Source: Brachionus rotundiformis
Lineage: Eukaryota > Rotifera > Eurotatoria > Ploima > Brachionidae
Assembly: GCA_016802295.1 (NCBI GenBank)
Contig: JAESIW010000118.1
Span: 1,684,496 to 1,748,495 of the forward strand
Direction: 5' to 3'
Length of the DNA stretch: 64,000 nt
Under the pieces are notes generated by a model, which worked only from the letters and a program-made list of their open reading frames with translations, ran no database searches and was not told the origin of the DNA. Positions 45,887 to 56,400 of this stretch are shown here, in pieces. Position 1 is the stretch's first letter. Each line of letters starts with the position of its first letter. The translations under genes and the position numbers were made by a program.

Positions 45887-46804
45887 ATTTTTTAAAATAA
45901 AGCTTTCATTTTTACATTTTTTGTTAATAATTGATCAAATTAGTATAAATATAAATATAATTAAATTTAATTAAAATTTTTATGTGTTAATTTAGTTTTT
46001 TAGTTGGAATTTAAAATTTTTATTTTTTTTGTTAGTTCTGCATTTTATGATTGCTGTTATAGATTTGGTTCGATTAATCAATAAATAGATGTCAAAAATA
46101 ATTTCTTAATCAAAATAATTAAAAAATTTAAATTATTAGATGAGGAAAAAAAATAACTAATCTGTAGTTAAAAATGCCTATTATGAGTTAATATATTTGG
46201 TTAGATCTTAAAGTAATCTTAGTGAAAATATTTCTATGAAGTGTCAGATTTCTATTTGTATGAAATTAGATTAAAAAAGTATTTAAAAAAATTATATCCA
46301 AGACCATCATACTGGAATAAAATAAAGCTTTACTTTTTTTCTAAAAATATTAAGGCAAAAAATCTAAAAATCACGATATTGTAATCAAATAATTTTTTTT
46401 AGTTTATTATAAAAGCATGAAATTTATATATAAAAAATTCAAATAAATTAATTACTCTAATAATGAACTTTTTTGTAATTCATAATTTCAATCCTTGATT
46501 CAATATTAAGTTAATTGTTTATTAAACTATTATGTAATTTGATTTTAAGTTTTTAACATGAAACAGATTTCTAAAAATCATTTAACAAATATTCATCATT
46601 AACTGTAATTATATTAAATAATAGAAAAACTCAAATTTTTATATTCAAATATAATATTTTCTTTAATAAATATTATCATTTAATATTTATCTTTTTTAAA
46701 ATATTTTTCTAGAAATTTATTTTTAAAAATTTTTCATGACTTTACTCAATCGATTAACTAAATATAAATATCTTCAATGAATTTTAAATTTATTAATTTC
46801 GATA
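45887..46804. other. intergenic stretch
   Basis: AT-rich spacer between EGF genes A and B. No gene is seen. Confidence 0.5.
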
Positions 46805-47581
46805 ATGAAAATTTTTATTATTTTATCATTAATTTGCATCTTTTCAAGAAAAGATTGTCTGTCACTACAAAAAAGACAGACTTCTCCATGCACCACTAAT
46901 CCGTGTAATAATGGTGGAAAATGTATCCAAATTGGAGATAACATTGCCTATTGCGCATGTACTAATGGCTATGTAGGCTTAAACTGCGACTTGAAAAGTT
47001 CGGATACGATCAATAGCACAGCTGTTTTGCAAAATGTATCAACATCCAATGACCAAATTTGTCCATTTAACATTTGTATGAATTCAGCCAAATGTATTGT
47101 CATAGATAATGCCCAACTTTATTGTAATTGCTTACCTAATTTTACGGGAAAATACTGTGAGACAAAATTATCCATTATGACAACTACAATAACACCAACA
47201 ACGACCCCTCAACAAAAAGCTTGTCCTTCTGGAATTTCAGTATGTCAGAATAATGGAACTTGTTTTTATACAGATGCTGGTTCAATCTCTTGTAAATGTC
47301 CATTGCCTTATAATGGAACTTTTTGTGAAAAAGAAAATGTATTCTGTGATCTATTACCGTGTCAAAATGGAGCTACTTGTAATCAGACCGGACCAATTGA
47401 TGGCGAATGTGTATGTCCACCTGGTTATTCAGGTAAAACATGCAATACCAAACAATGTGATCCCAACAATAATCCATGTCAGAATTCATTAGGTTGTTTT
47501 GAGATTGATGGTGAATTTGAATGTTTATGCAATATAGCATATACTGGAAAATTTTGTGAAACCCCATTATTACTTTTATAA
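46805..47581 (+). CDS. secreted EGF-repeat protein B (5 EGF)
   Basis: Intronless gene for 258 residues. A signal peptide (KIFIILSLICIFSRKDCLS) is followed by LQKRQ, a dibasic site just before the first EGF. Five EGF domains follow in order, starting CTTNPCNNGGKC, CPFNICMNSAKC, CPSGISVCQNNGTC, CDLLPCQNGATC and CDPNNNPCQNSLGC. There is no membrane anchor. The last three domains are nearly identical, in protein and DNA, to those of gene D at 50067-51335, and the 3' UTR phrase AATTAATAAAGCTTGTAATT is shared with gene C. Function is unknown; a secreted ligand or matrix component is likely. Confidence 0.88.
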   Translation: MKIFIILSLICIFSRKDCLSLQKRQTSPCTTNPCNNGGKCIQIGDNIAYCACTNGYVGLNCDLKSSDTINSTAVLQNVSTSNDQICPFNICMNSAKCIVIDNAQLYCNCLPNFTGKYCETKLSIMTTTITPTTTPQQKACPSGISVCQNNGTCFYTDAGSISCKCPLPYNGTFCEKENVFCDLLPCQNGATCNQTGPIDGECVCPPGYSGKTCNTKQCDPNNNPCQNSLGCFEIDGEFECLCNIAYTGKFCETPLLLL

Positions 47582-48194
47582 ATAAACTTAACTGAATCAA
47601 TAATTAATAAAGCTTGTAATTTGAGATATTTTACTAATTAAAGAAAGCCTTGTAGACATGTATAAGAATGTCTAGTTGACAATTTTGGTTTCGTTGATAA
47701 TCCATTCCTATAACAACAAACCCAAATGCATTAATATACCACATAAACTACTTGGAATACTTCCATTTAAAAATGATGTATTTTTAAAGATAATGGTTAG
47801 ATTTTTCTGAATGTGTACATTCTACTATACTTATCTATTATAAAAATGAAAAATTAATTGTCAAGGCATAAAAAATTTTAAAAAATTTTTAAAAAAAAGT
47901 TTTTTTGTATTATTGATTAAAATTAAATTTAAAAGGTAAAATTCATAATTTAAAAAATAATCTTTTTTTAGAAACTCTAAATTTTTATTCATTCTTAAAA
48001 CTAAATGTTTTCACTTTTTAAAAATTTCTTTATCCAGTAATCATTTAAAATTAATTGAAAATCTTAAATATTTATACAATGAATAATGTTTATGGCAAAA
48101 AAATATTAAAAAGGTTTTAAAAATGAATGATGATTTTTATTATAAAAACATTCTTATTTTACGTGTTAACATTTTTTAAAAATTTTTACAAAAA
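47582..48194. other. intergenic stretch
   Basis: AT-rich spacer between EGF genes B and C. No gene is seen. Confidence 0.5.
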
Positions 48195-48743
48195 ATGAAA
48201 TTTCTAATTATTTTCTTAATTTCTTATTTTATGATTATCAGCGTAAAATGTTCCTCAATTAGCAAAAGAGATGTGAATGTATGCAATTTTGTTAATTGCC
48301 AAAATGGAGGAACCTGTGTTCAACCTGATCCAAAACTTTATATTTCCTATTGTAATTGTATTGAAGGCTACGCTGGAACGTTTTGTGAGATAGCGACAAA
48401 ATGTTTGAGTAATACATGCAAAAACGAAGGCGTTTGCAATATCATCTCTGGAAAAGTAAAATGCAATTGTCCATTACCTTTTACTGGTGATTTTTGTGAA
48501 ATACAAAATAAATTTTGTGATCTATCACCGTGTAAAAATGGAGCTACTTGTAATCAGACTGAGACATTTGATGGGAAATGTGAATGTCCACCTGATTATT
48601 TAGGTAGAACATGCAATACCAAAGAATGTGATCCCAACAATAATCCATGCAAGAATTCATTAGCTTGTTTTGAGATTGATGGTGAATTTGAATGTTTATG
48701 CCAATTTGGATTTACTGGCGACTATTGTGAAACACGAACATAA
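48195..48743 (+). CDS. secreted EGF-repeat protein C (4 EGF)
   Basis: Intronless gene for 182 residues. A signal peptide (KFLIIFLISYFMIISVKCS) is followed by ISKRDVNVC, again Lys-Arg a few residues before the first EGF cysteine. Four EGF domains start CNFVNCQNGGTC, CLSNTCKNEGVC, CDLSPCKNGATC and CDPNNNPCKNSLAC. The last two correspond to the last two of genes B and D. The protein ends directly after the final EGF (GFTGDYCETRT). It has no Thr/Ser linker and is the most compact member. Confidence 0.88.
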   Translation: MKFLIIFLISYFMIISVKCSSISKRDVNVCNFVNCQNGGTCVQPDPKLYISYCNCIEGYAGTFCEIATKCLSNTCKNEGVCNIISGKVKCNCPLPFTGDFCEIQNKFCDLSPCKNGATCNQTETFDGKCECPPDYLGRTCNTKECDPNNNPCKNSLACFEIDGEFECLCQFGFTGDYCETRT

Positions 48744-49086
48744 ATTTTTTAAATAAAATTATCTAGTTTACGGATTATTAAATATCTTTCAGCATTTAAT
48801 TAAAATATATTTAATTAATAATTAATAAAGCTTGTAATTTGGAACATTTTATTTATTATAAAAAAATTTCCACTTTTATGAAAAAAAATTTTTCAAAATT
48901 ATCAAATATAATACTAATGATAATAAGCTACGGCAAGGTCGGACCCTGAAAAGATCTATAGTAGCTTGATGGGCCGAAATCTAGCACCCATACAAGAACA
49001 ATAGTACATTATCTTTTTACAATTAAGCCAAATAATTAAATACACTATATGTTAAATGCTTCAACTACATAGTGAACCATTTGATT
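48744..49086. other. intergenic stretch
   Basis: 3' flank of EGF gene C. From about 48920 the composition becomes less AT-rich (GGTCGGACCC, GATGGGCCGAAATC), perhaps continuing the LINE relic next to it. No gene is seen. Confidence 0.4.
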
Positions 49087-49230
49087 TTAGATATGAAAAC
49101 CATTGACTGTTGAGACTTTTATTAACTCTGGAGGTAAACCATTCCAGTTATCATAAGTGGATAAGTTGGTTCTCTGTAAGCAATTGGATGAGACTTGACC
49201 GTAGATTGTTCTGATGTGCACTCTGATTCC
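49087..49230 (-). mobile_element. relic of a LINE reverse-transcriptase C-terminus
   Basis: The minus strand encodes 47 uninterrupted residues, including GIRVHIRTIYGQ, LQRTNLSTYDNWNGLPPE and LIKVSTVNGFHI, then TAA. The arrangement W-N-x-L-P-x-E-h-h-x-h-x-T-V-N-x-F is the hallmark of the extreme C-terminus of many CR1/Jockey-type non-LTR retrotransposon polyproteins. The WNGLPP codons are at about 49131-49148. Only this end is recognisable, so it is a dead fragment in the spacer between EGF genes C and D. Confidence 0.7.
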
Positions 49231-50066
49231 TTTGGTGAGTTACATAGCGCAAGAAGAATCGTCCAACTTACATGATTGATATTTTTTTGAAGTTTAACTT
49301 TTGACTAATCAGATTAAATATTGTTTTTAATTTTGATTTTTTAATTAGGGCTAATATTGAATTAATAGTTAGATTTAATTAAGTATTTAAAATTATTTGG
49401 AAAAATTAACATTTTAATTTTTGCTAATATTTTTAAATTAAAATTGTCAAGCTTTTGATTAAAAATACTCTAATTTGCAAAACTAAAACTTAAAATATTA
49501 TTTGATAAGAATTGATTTAATAAAAAATTTAGTTTTTTATATTTGTTACTAAGCTCGTTTAAGTTAACCTAAAATTTGTCAATTAATTTTTTGAATCGTT
49601 TGTTAAATATTTACAATCCAGTTAAAATAAATTTTATTAAAAATCAATTAATTTTTTAGATTTATTTTCTGGCACGAATCTAATGCCTGAAAAAACATAA
49701 AGTATCCAATAAGTTAGTTTATTCAAAGGCAAATAAGATCTATCACAATTTTGAAAATAAAAAATAAATATTTAAAAATTACCTAAGACCATCTAAAAGT
49801 AATTAAATCATATTTTAATTAAAATTGAAAAAATCGAGAATGTCTTAAAATATTGACTCTTAGTTTAAAATCATTAGAACTGGTTTTTTTTTCTAACAAG
49901 ACTAAGAGAAACCAAGTTATATAATAAAATCGAATAAATAAAAATTTAGTTAAATAAATGATAATTTTCTATTTCGTAATAAAACGAAATGCTTTTAACT
50001 CTAGTATAAATAAAATATTCTAATAGCAATTTTTTTTTTAAATTTTAAGTATTTAATTTTTTAGAA
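49231..50066. other. intergenic stretch
   Basis: AT-rich DNA upstream of EGF gene D. No gene is seen. Confidence 0.5.
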
Positions 50067-51335
50067 ATGAAAATTTTCCTACTTTTACTAGTTGTTACCA
50101 TTTTTGGAAAAAACCATGGCTTTCTTATATCTAAAAGACAAGCAGGATCTTTATGTTCAGTTACTACTTGTCAAAACGGTGGCAAATGTGTTCAAATTGG
50201 AATTAATTTAGCTTATTGTGCATGCATTAATGGTTATACCGGAGCAACATGTAACATCGCTCCGCCGGCAACAACAACAATAGCTCCACCAACAACCACA
50301 ACATCAGTTAATGTCTGTTTGCCGGGAATATGTAAAAATGGAGGAACATGCCGAACTTTATCGGGAAATTTGGCTTATTGTGAATGCATTAGTGGTTATA
50401 CTGGTACTTTTTGTGATATAGCACCTACTGCTCAGACAACAAATTTTCCTCAAACAACAACTACTACTTTGTCTAAACTCTGTTCGGCAAATCCGTGTAA
50501 AAATGGAGGCTCATGTGTTGATTTATCATCTAATCTAGCCTATTGCCAATGTCCACAAGGATTTAGCGGATCCTTTTGTGAAATTCAACTTTCCTCTACT
50601 GCAACAACAAGTCCTAGTTCATCCACTACATCCACTACATCCACAACATCCACTACAAGCACTACATCAACTACATCCACAACATCCACTACAAGCACTA
50701 CATCCACAACATCCACTACAAGCACTACATCCACTACATCAACTACATCAACAACATCCACTACAAGCACTACATCCACTACATCAACAACATCCACTTC
50801 ATCCACTACATCCACAACATCCACTACAAGCACTACATCAACTACATCAACTACATCAACTACATCAACAACATCCACAACATCCACTACAAGCACTACA
50901 TCAACTACATCCACTACATCAACTACTACTACAACCGATAGTATGACTTCCACAATAACAAGAGCAATCGTTCAACAAAAAGCCTGTCCTCCGGAATTTA
51001 AAATTTGTCTAAACAACGGAACTTGTTTTTATACAGATGCTGGTTCAATCTCTTGTAAATGTCCATTGCCTTATAATGGAACTTTTTGTGAAAAAGAAAA
51101 TGTATTCTGTGATCTATCACCTTGTCAAAATGGAGCTACTTGTAATCAGACCGGACCAATTGATGGCGAATGTGTATGTCCACCTGGTTATTCAGGTAAA
51201 ACATGCAATACCAAACAATGTGATCCCAGCAATAATCCATGCCAGAATTCATTAGCTTGTTTTGAGATTGATGGTGAATTTGAATGTTTATGCAAAGTTG
51301 GATTTACTGGCGACTATTGTGAAACCCAATTATAA
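50067..51335 (+). CDS. secreted EGF-mucin protein D (6 EGF, Thr/Ser linker)
   Basis: Intronless gene for 422 residues. A signal peptide (KIFLLLLVVTIFGKNHGF) is followed by LISKRQAG with a dibasic site. Three EGF domains (CSVTTCQNGGKC, CLPGICKNGGTC, CSANPCKNGGSC) are separated by short Thr/Pro linkers. A mucin-like spacer of roughly 110 residues made almost only of Ser-Thr-Thr units (about residues 180-290) comes next. Three more EGF domains follow (CPPEFKICLNNGTC, CDLSPCQNGATC, CDPSNNPCQNSLAC). The spacer would be a dense O-glycosylation target, giving an extended stalk. The last three domains match gene B almost base for base. There is no membrane anchor. Confidence 0.88.
   Translation: MKIFLLLLVVTIFGKNHGFLISKRQAGSLCSVTTCQNGGKCVQIGINLAYCACINGYTGATCNIAPPATTTIAPPTTTTSVNVCLPGICKNGGTCRTLSGNLAYCECISGYTGTFCDIAPTAQTTNFPQTTTTTLSKLCSANPCKNGGSCVDLSSNLAYCQCPQGFSGSFCEIQLSSTATTSPSSSTTSTTSTTSTTSTTSTTSTTSTTSTTSTTSTTSTTSTTSTTSTTSTTSTTSTTSTTSTSSTTSTTSTTSTTSTTSTTSTTSTTSTTSTTSTTSTTSTTSTTTTTDSMTSTITRAIVQQKACPPEFKICLNNGTCFYTDAGSISCKCPLPYNGTFCEKENVFCDLSPCQNGATCNQTGPIDGECVCPPGYSGKTCNTKQCDPSNNPCQNSLACFEIDGEFECLCKVGFTGDYCETQL
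50614..50930 (+). repeat. coding minisatellite, Ser-Thr-Thr units
   Basis: Tandem 9-nt units of the type ACATCMACT, alternating with ACAAGCACT, run in frame through gene D and encode Ser-Thr-Thr repeats. Unit order is irregular, with higher-order blocks such as CATCCACTACAAGCACTACA recurring. Its repeated composition also opens long meaningless frames on both strands. Confidence 0.95.
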
Positions 51336-51813
51336 ATTTTAATAAAATTATCTAGTTTATGGTTTATTAAATATTTTTAGCAAAAAACAACTATTTAGTT
51401 TTCTTTCAATTATTTTTCAGCAAATATTTTGATTTTAATTTTCCTTGAAAGTTTAAACTTTTTTTTTTATCAAATATAATAAATTTTTAAATCCAAGAAT
51501 AAATTTTTTGATTTTTTTATATTTAAATAAACGAATATTCAAAAATTTCGTTTGGTCAAACAAATGTCTCGATTAATGAATAGACTTCAGGTCAATCTTT
51601 AAAAAAAGCTGTAATACAACTCTTGATTTATTTGAAAAACATGAATATTTAAAATTAAATAAATATTTACACAAGTTAATAAGAAATTAAAGTCCAGACA
51701 GTCAAATAATCTCATATTAAACTCATATAATCATGATAAAAGTATATACATATTAGATATACTAATAATTTTCAATATCCTAAAATTAATAAAAGATATA
51801 CAAAAATAATAAT
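51336..51813. other. intergenic stretch
   Basis: 3' flank of gene D, with the phrase AATAAAATTATCTAGTTTA shared with gene C, and the promoter of gene E. Confidence 0.5.
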
Positions 51814-53240
51814 ATGCTCTCTTTGATAATACATTTTTTTCTTTTAAACAATGTTCTAAATGCTCAATCTAATGAGGCAATTGTGGAAGAATTCATTGGT
51901 AACTTGAGTATTTTATTGTACCAATTAAGTTTTAATTTTTCTCTCAGATCCATGTTCCACAAAGAAATGCTCTACAAACGAAGTTTGTGTTGCCAAAGAC
52001 AACATAAATGCATTTTGTGTTGAAGAATTACAAGTTCGAAGCTTGAGAAAACGCCAACTTCCGACATTTTGCGGTGCAAACGAGTGCAGATTCGGCGACT
52101 GCGAAGTCTACAATTCTACAACATTTATATGTCATTGCCAAGCTGTTGGAAAGAAAAGCTGTTAAATTAAAAACTTTATATATTTTTATAAAAGGGCATA
52201 ACAGGCGAGAGCTGTAATAAATTGGATACGTCTGGCTTGGCATGTTCGTCTAATCCATGCCATGGAAATTCAGTTTGTGTAAATGTAGCAGACAATTATG
52301 TTTGTGTTTGTGGTCCTGGTCGGACTGGAAAAGACTGTAAGGATCATGCATCTCCGTGTCAATGCCAAAATGGTGGCATCTGTATAAGTGCCAACGATGG
52401 CACTTTTAGGTGCAAGTGCCTCTCCGGATACGGGTAAAAATACTAAATAAATACAAATAGATAAATCAAATTTTCTCATTTTAAACTGATAATAGAGGTC
52501 ATTTGTGCCAATTTCATGTTTCACCATTTCTATCTTGCAAAATTACTGGTTGTCTTAACAATGGTGTATGCACGGTCTTTTCCAAATGTCAATGTCCGCC
52601 AAGATACACTGGTTTTAGATGTGAAAGCTTAATAACTACGACACAGCCTACCACAACGACGTCACTTGTGCCAAAATTTCTAAAAATTAATGTATGCTAT
52701 GTTGGTATATGCCAAAATGGAGGAACATGCTTTCAATTGGGAGAAAATTTTGGAATTTGTATATGTCCTGATGGATTTAGTGGTCCGTATTGTGCAGAAA
52801 AAAATCATGCTAACATAAGCACTAAGTCGTCACCAGTAACCAATTTGTTTCCAAAAAGTAAGACTCTAGTAACCAAGAAAGTAAACATCCGTTCATGTCC
52901 CTCTTCGATACCTAATCCATGTCAGAACAATGGCAAATGTGGCTACATTGAATCAACCAATACAATTACATGTACTTGTGAACCAACTTACCAAGGTCCA
53001 TTTTGCAACATTAGAGTGCCGTTTTGTGATGAAAAGCCGTGTAAAAATGGTGGAACTTGTAACCAAATTGATAAATACGAGGGATCATGTAGCTGTTTGC
53101 CTAATTTTACCGGCTTTAAATGTGACATATCTCTTAGCTGTGAGCCAAATCCATGCAATAATAATCAACCATGTCTTGTTGTTAATGGTATTGCCAAATG
53201 CTTTTGTGCAAGTCGTTTTCGTCCTCCATATTGTGACTAA
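51814..53240 (+). CDS. secreted EGF-repeat protein E (multi-exon)
   Basis: Four exons (51814-51898, 51948-52144, 52195-52433, 52496-53240) join to 421 residues. A signal peptide (LSLIIHFFLLNNVLNAQ) is followed by an atypical cysteine segment (DPCSTKKCSTNEVC) and SLRKRQLPTFC, where Arg-Lys-Arg precedes the next module. EGF domains then follow: CSSNPCHGNSVC, CQCQNGGIC, CKITGCLNNGVC, CYVGICQNGGTC, CPSSIPNPCQNNGKC, CDEKPCKNGGTC and CEPNPCNNNQPC. The last three correspond in order to the last three domains of genes B and D, but are diverged. There is no membrane anchor. The donor at 52144 (GCT/GTTGGA) is non-consensus yet is needed to link CHCQA to GITGESC. It ends the array. Confidence 0.82.
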
Positions 53241-53431
53241 ATAGATGTTATTTATTCTAGTATTAGTTTTTTTTTATAAAAAATGATAGATTATATCAAA
53301 ACACAAAGTTTAGAAGATTTTTTTCATAAAATATTTGTCAAATTTTAATTTTATTTATTTGAATTAGAAATAAAAGATAAATATTTAATAAAAAATAGTT
53401 TTTTAAATTTTAAATCAAAAAAAAAAAAGAT

Positions 53432-56400
53432 TTAAAAATTTGTGTTGATGATTTTTAAAAGAGATTTACACTTTTCTTTCAAATCCAGACTAGTCTCTTT
53501 TATCAAAAATTCGTCAAAAAGAACTCTTAGACTATCTACTATAATATTGTATATTAGATAATGCCTGAACATGAGCTCTTTCAATTCTTGTCCAGGTTGG
53601 TCAACTTTTTCGTCCGGTTCTTTTATTAAACTTTTCCAAATTTCACTCTCTTTATCTATTTAAAACAAATAAAATTTTGGAAAAACAATTAACCATAAGT
53701 TACTCGTTTTTAAAATTTCTAAAATTTTTTCCAAAAAATTGATCCCACTGCGTTTTAGATTTGAGTGAGTGGTCTTAGCTATACAGTTAATGACCGAAAT
53801 TGAACTAATCTCAATAGATCTGATCAAATCTTCTATATTCTTGGCAGTAAACTCACTCGACCATTTGGTGTACAAAATTTCCAAAGAATTTATTAATAAA
53901 AATTGATTACTCCATGTTTCTTTGCTCAAATTATCCGCTAACAAAATATTAATTTGATACAAATACTTTTCTTGAATATCTGTACTAAATGGCCAGCATT
54001 TTCCAACACTTTCCAATAAGACTAGTTTAAGACTCGCACTGGCAGCTGCAGCCTCTTTGTCATCTTCATTTTCTTGTTCAATTTTTTTCTCATCTTTTAT
54101 ATCCTCTTCGTTTGCATCAGATTCTTCGGCATTGGCAAAAAATTTTTTCTTAAACAATTCTTTTTGCAGCTCAATTCTTTTTTTTTCCTTATTTGCCAAC
54201 TGTTCCAAATCATCACTAAAGTATTTAAGAATAAAATCATTCCAATAATTCTCAAAGTAAACATCTTTAAAATGAGTCGAGCTAAATTGGACCATATCTG
54301 CCAGACACCTCAGCGCACTCAACCTATAATTCAAATCAATACTGGAACCCTGCTTGTTGGCTTCTTTGAAAACACTATTTACCAATTCACCAACATATTT
54401 ATTGTCAAAATTTAACTTTAATTTACAATTGATAAAAACACTGGAAACAGAGAGCAGAATTTTTTCCTTTCCAATCCAGTACCGAGTGCTCAGAGCAGAA
54501 ATGAGCATTTTTAAAATTTCATTTAAATTTTCTGGATCTATGTTCGATTGAAGCTTAGTGGTAACTGTGTTTATAGCTTGTGCTGACTGTATTCTTAATT
54601 TCCATGATTGATGTTCAATGCCAAGTTGGATAAAGCTTAAAATTTCTTTCAAATTGCCGCGAATGGCATATTCAGTACCAGATGTTATTTCTTCAAAAAC
54701 TTTGCTCCATAATGACTCAGTGGGCTGGCTACCAAATTGTTTGTTTTTATCATCTTTTTGCTGATGCATTCCAAAAAACACAAATGGAATAACTTTTTTG
54801 GAATACTTGTTTACTACTTCAGGGTTATTGCGGGCTATTGAGAGCAATGTTTGACCACATGACAATTTAATTCCATCATCTAAATAACATTCTTTAAAGA
54901 TAAATTTTTAAAAATCAAATTTTTTTTACCATCTTTCTCGAAATACCATTCTTGAAGTTTATTAATTAAATTTTCAATGCTACTTTCTTTGGCTATTTTG
55001 GCAATGGAACCTATTGTATTACTATACAATTTAATTATGGTCTTATTTTGTTCATTAGCCATGGTATTAACCAAAGCAGCAAGTAATTTTCCAGCAAATG
55101 CACTCATTTTAGATGGCTGCTGATCAATTAAAGTTGAAATAATGTGGCAAACGCCAGCTTTGGTGCTAACACCGAGTCCTTTTTTGATTATTTCAATTAA
55201 TCTGGGCATCAATTCGCTTAATGACTGGTCCTCATTTAAGATATCCAAGTTCATATTTATGATCTCAAGCATAGGGGTGTTCTTGGACGCATTTATTCTT
55301 GCCATATCCAATTTTTCCTGAGCATCTTGCGAGCCTAGTCTTAAGCTTAAGTAGTTCAAGTCCGGCGGTTCATAGCCACTTAAGGTCTCTAATAAGTTAA
55401 CTATCAATTCAACTAGGTAAGGCTTTATTAGAGAAAGAGAGCTTTGTTTGGCCAAGTCTCGTATGGTATGAACACTTATGTCCCTAACTTCGCTTAGATT
55501 TGAAGACAAACCGTCCCTAATTAGAACAGGTAAGACACTATTCAGTGTTTTTTGGCAAACAGAAGTGTCCGAGACTGAGGTTGAATAGGATATGGTGACT
55601 CTTTGTAGAGATTTAAGGGCCAGCTCGGCCGAAACACGCACAGACTCTTTTATATCATCAGCCAACTTGAATAACAGCGACCAAAATGGTCCAAGCTTTC
55701 CGCTGATTGACTCCAAGTTACGGCCACCTTTGAGTAGGTCACACAATCCCAGACAGCATGATTCTCTCACTCGCCAAAGTGGATTGTGCATATTTTGTTC
55801 CAATTCAGTCAAAATATCGTTCAAATACAAATCGACTACTTTTTTATTATCTTGCTTGATTACTGAATTCCAAATAGCGCTCATCGATTGCTGAATCCTA
55901 GGAGTTGGATCAAACTGATAGCGGAATAGCTTTGGAACAATATGAGACAAAAATGGCTGTAGTTGTTCACTAGATAACTGAGCAATTTGACCAAAACCAA
56001 AAGCAACTCCACGGCGAGTATTCCAAATAGAATTATGATGAGCCAGATTCATAAATTGGTAAATTAAATCTGGCCGATTGAGATCAGATGCCAGAGAACA
56101 CAATTCTTTATATGTGGTAATGTTGCCACCTTCTGGTGTTTTTAAATCAGATTGAAATATTTTCTCATCTTTATTGGTAATTTTAAGACCTGAATCTACT
56201 GATGTAGCAACTGTAGTTGATTTTTTTTTACCACCAGTAAGAGTGTCTACTAAACGTGAAACCAGCAATTTTTTGTGCTCATTGCCGGCCAAATCGAAAA
56301 TTATTCCGACTCCTTTGGAAGCAACCTCTTGACTTATCTCATCATTTTCACTCAATCGCTGAATAAATGCATCCTGTATCTGGGCCAAATGATCTTTTAC

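Noticed and set aside
50614..50930. CRISPR-like array
   Set aside because: Units are 9 nt, contiguous and in frame with a secreted eukaryotic protein; there are no spacers.
50578..50953. Long ORFs of His/Pro/Leu/Gln or Val/Asp composition on both strands in EGF gene D
   Set aside because: They are other-frame readings of the Ser-Thr-Thr minisatellite.
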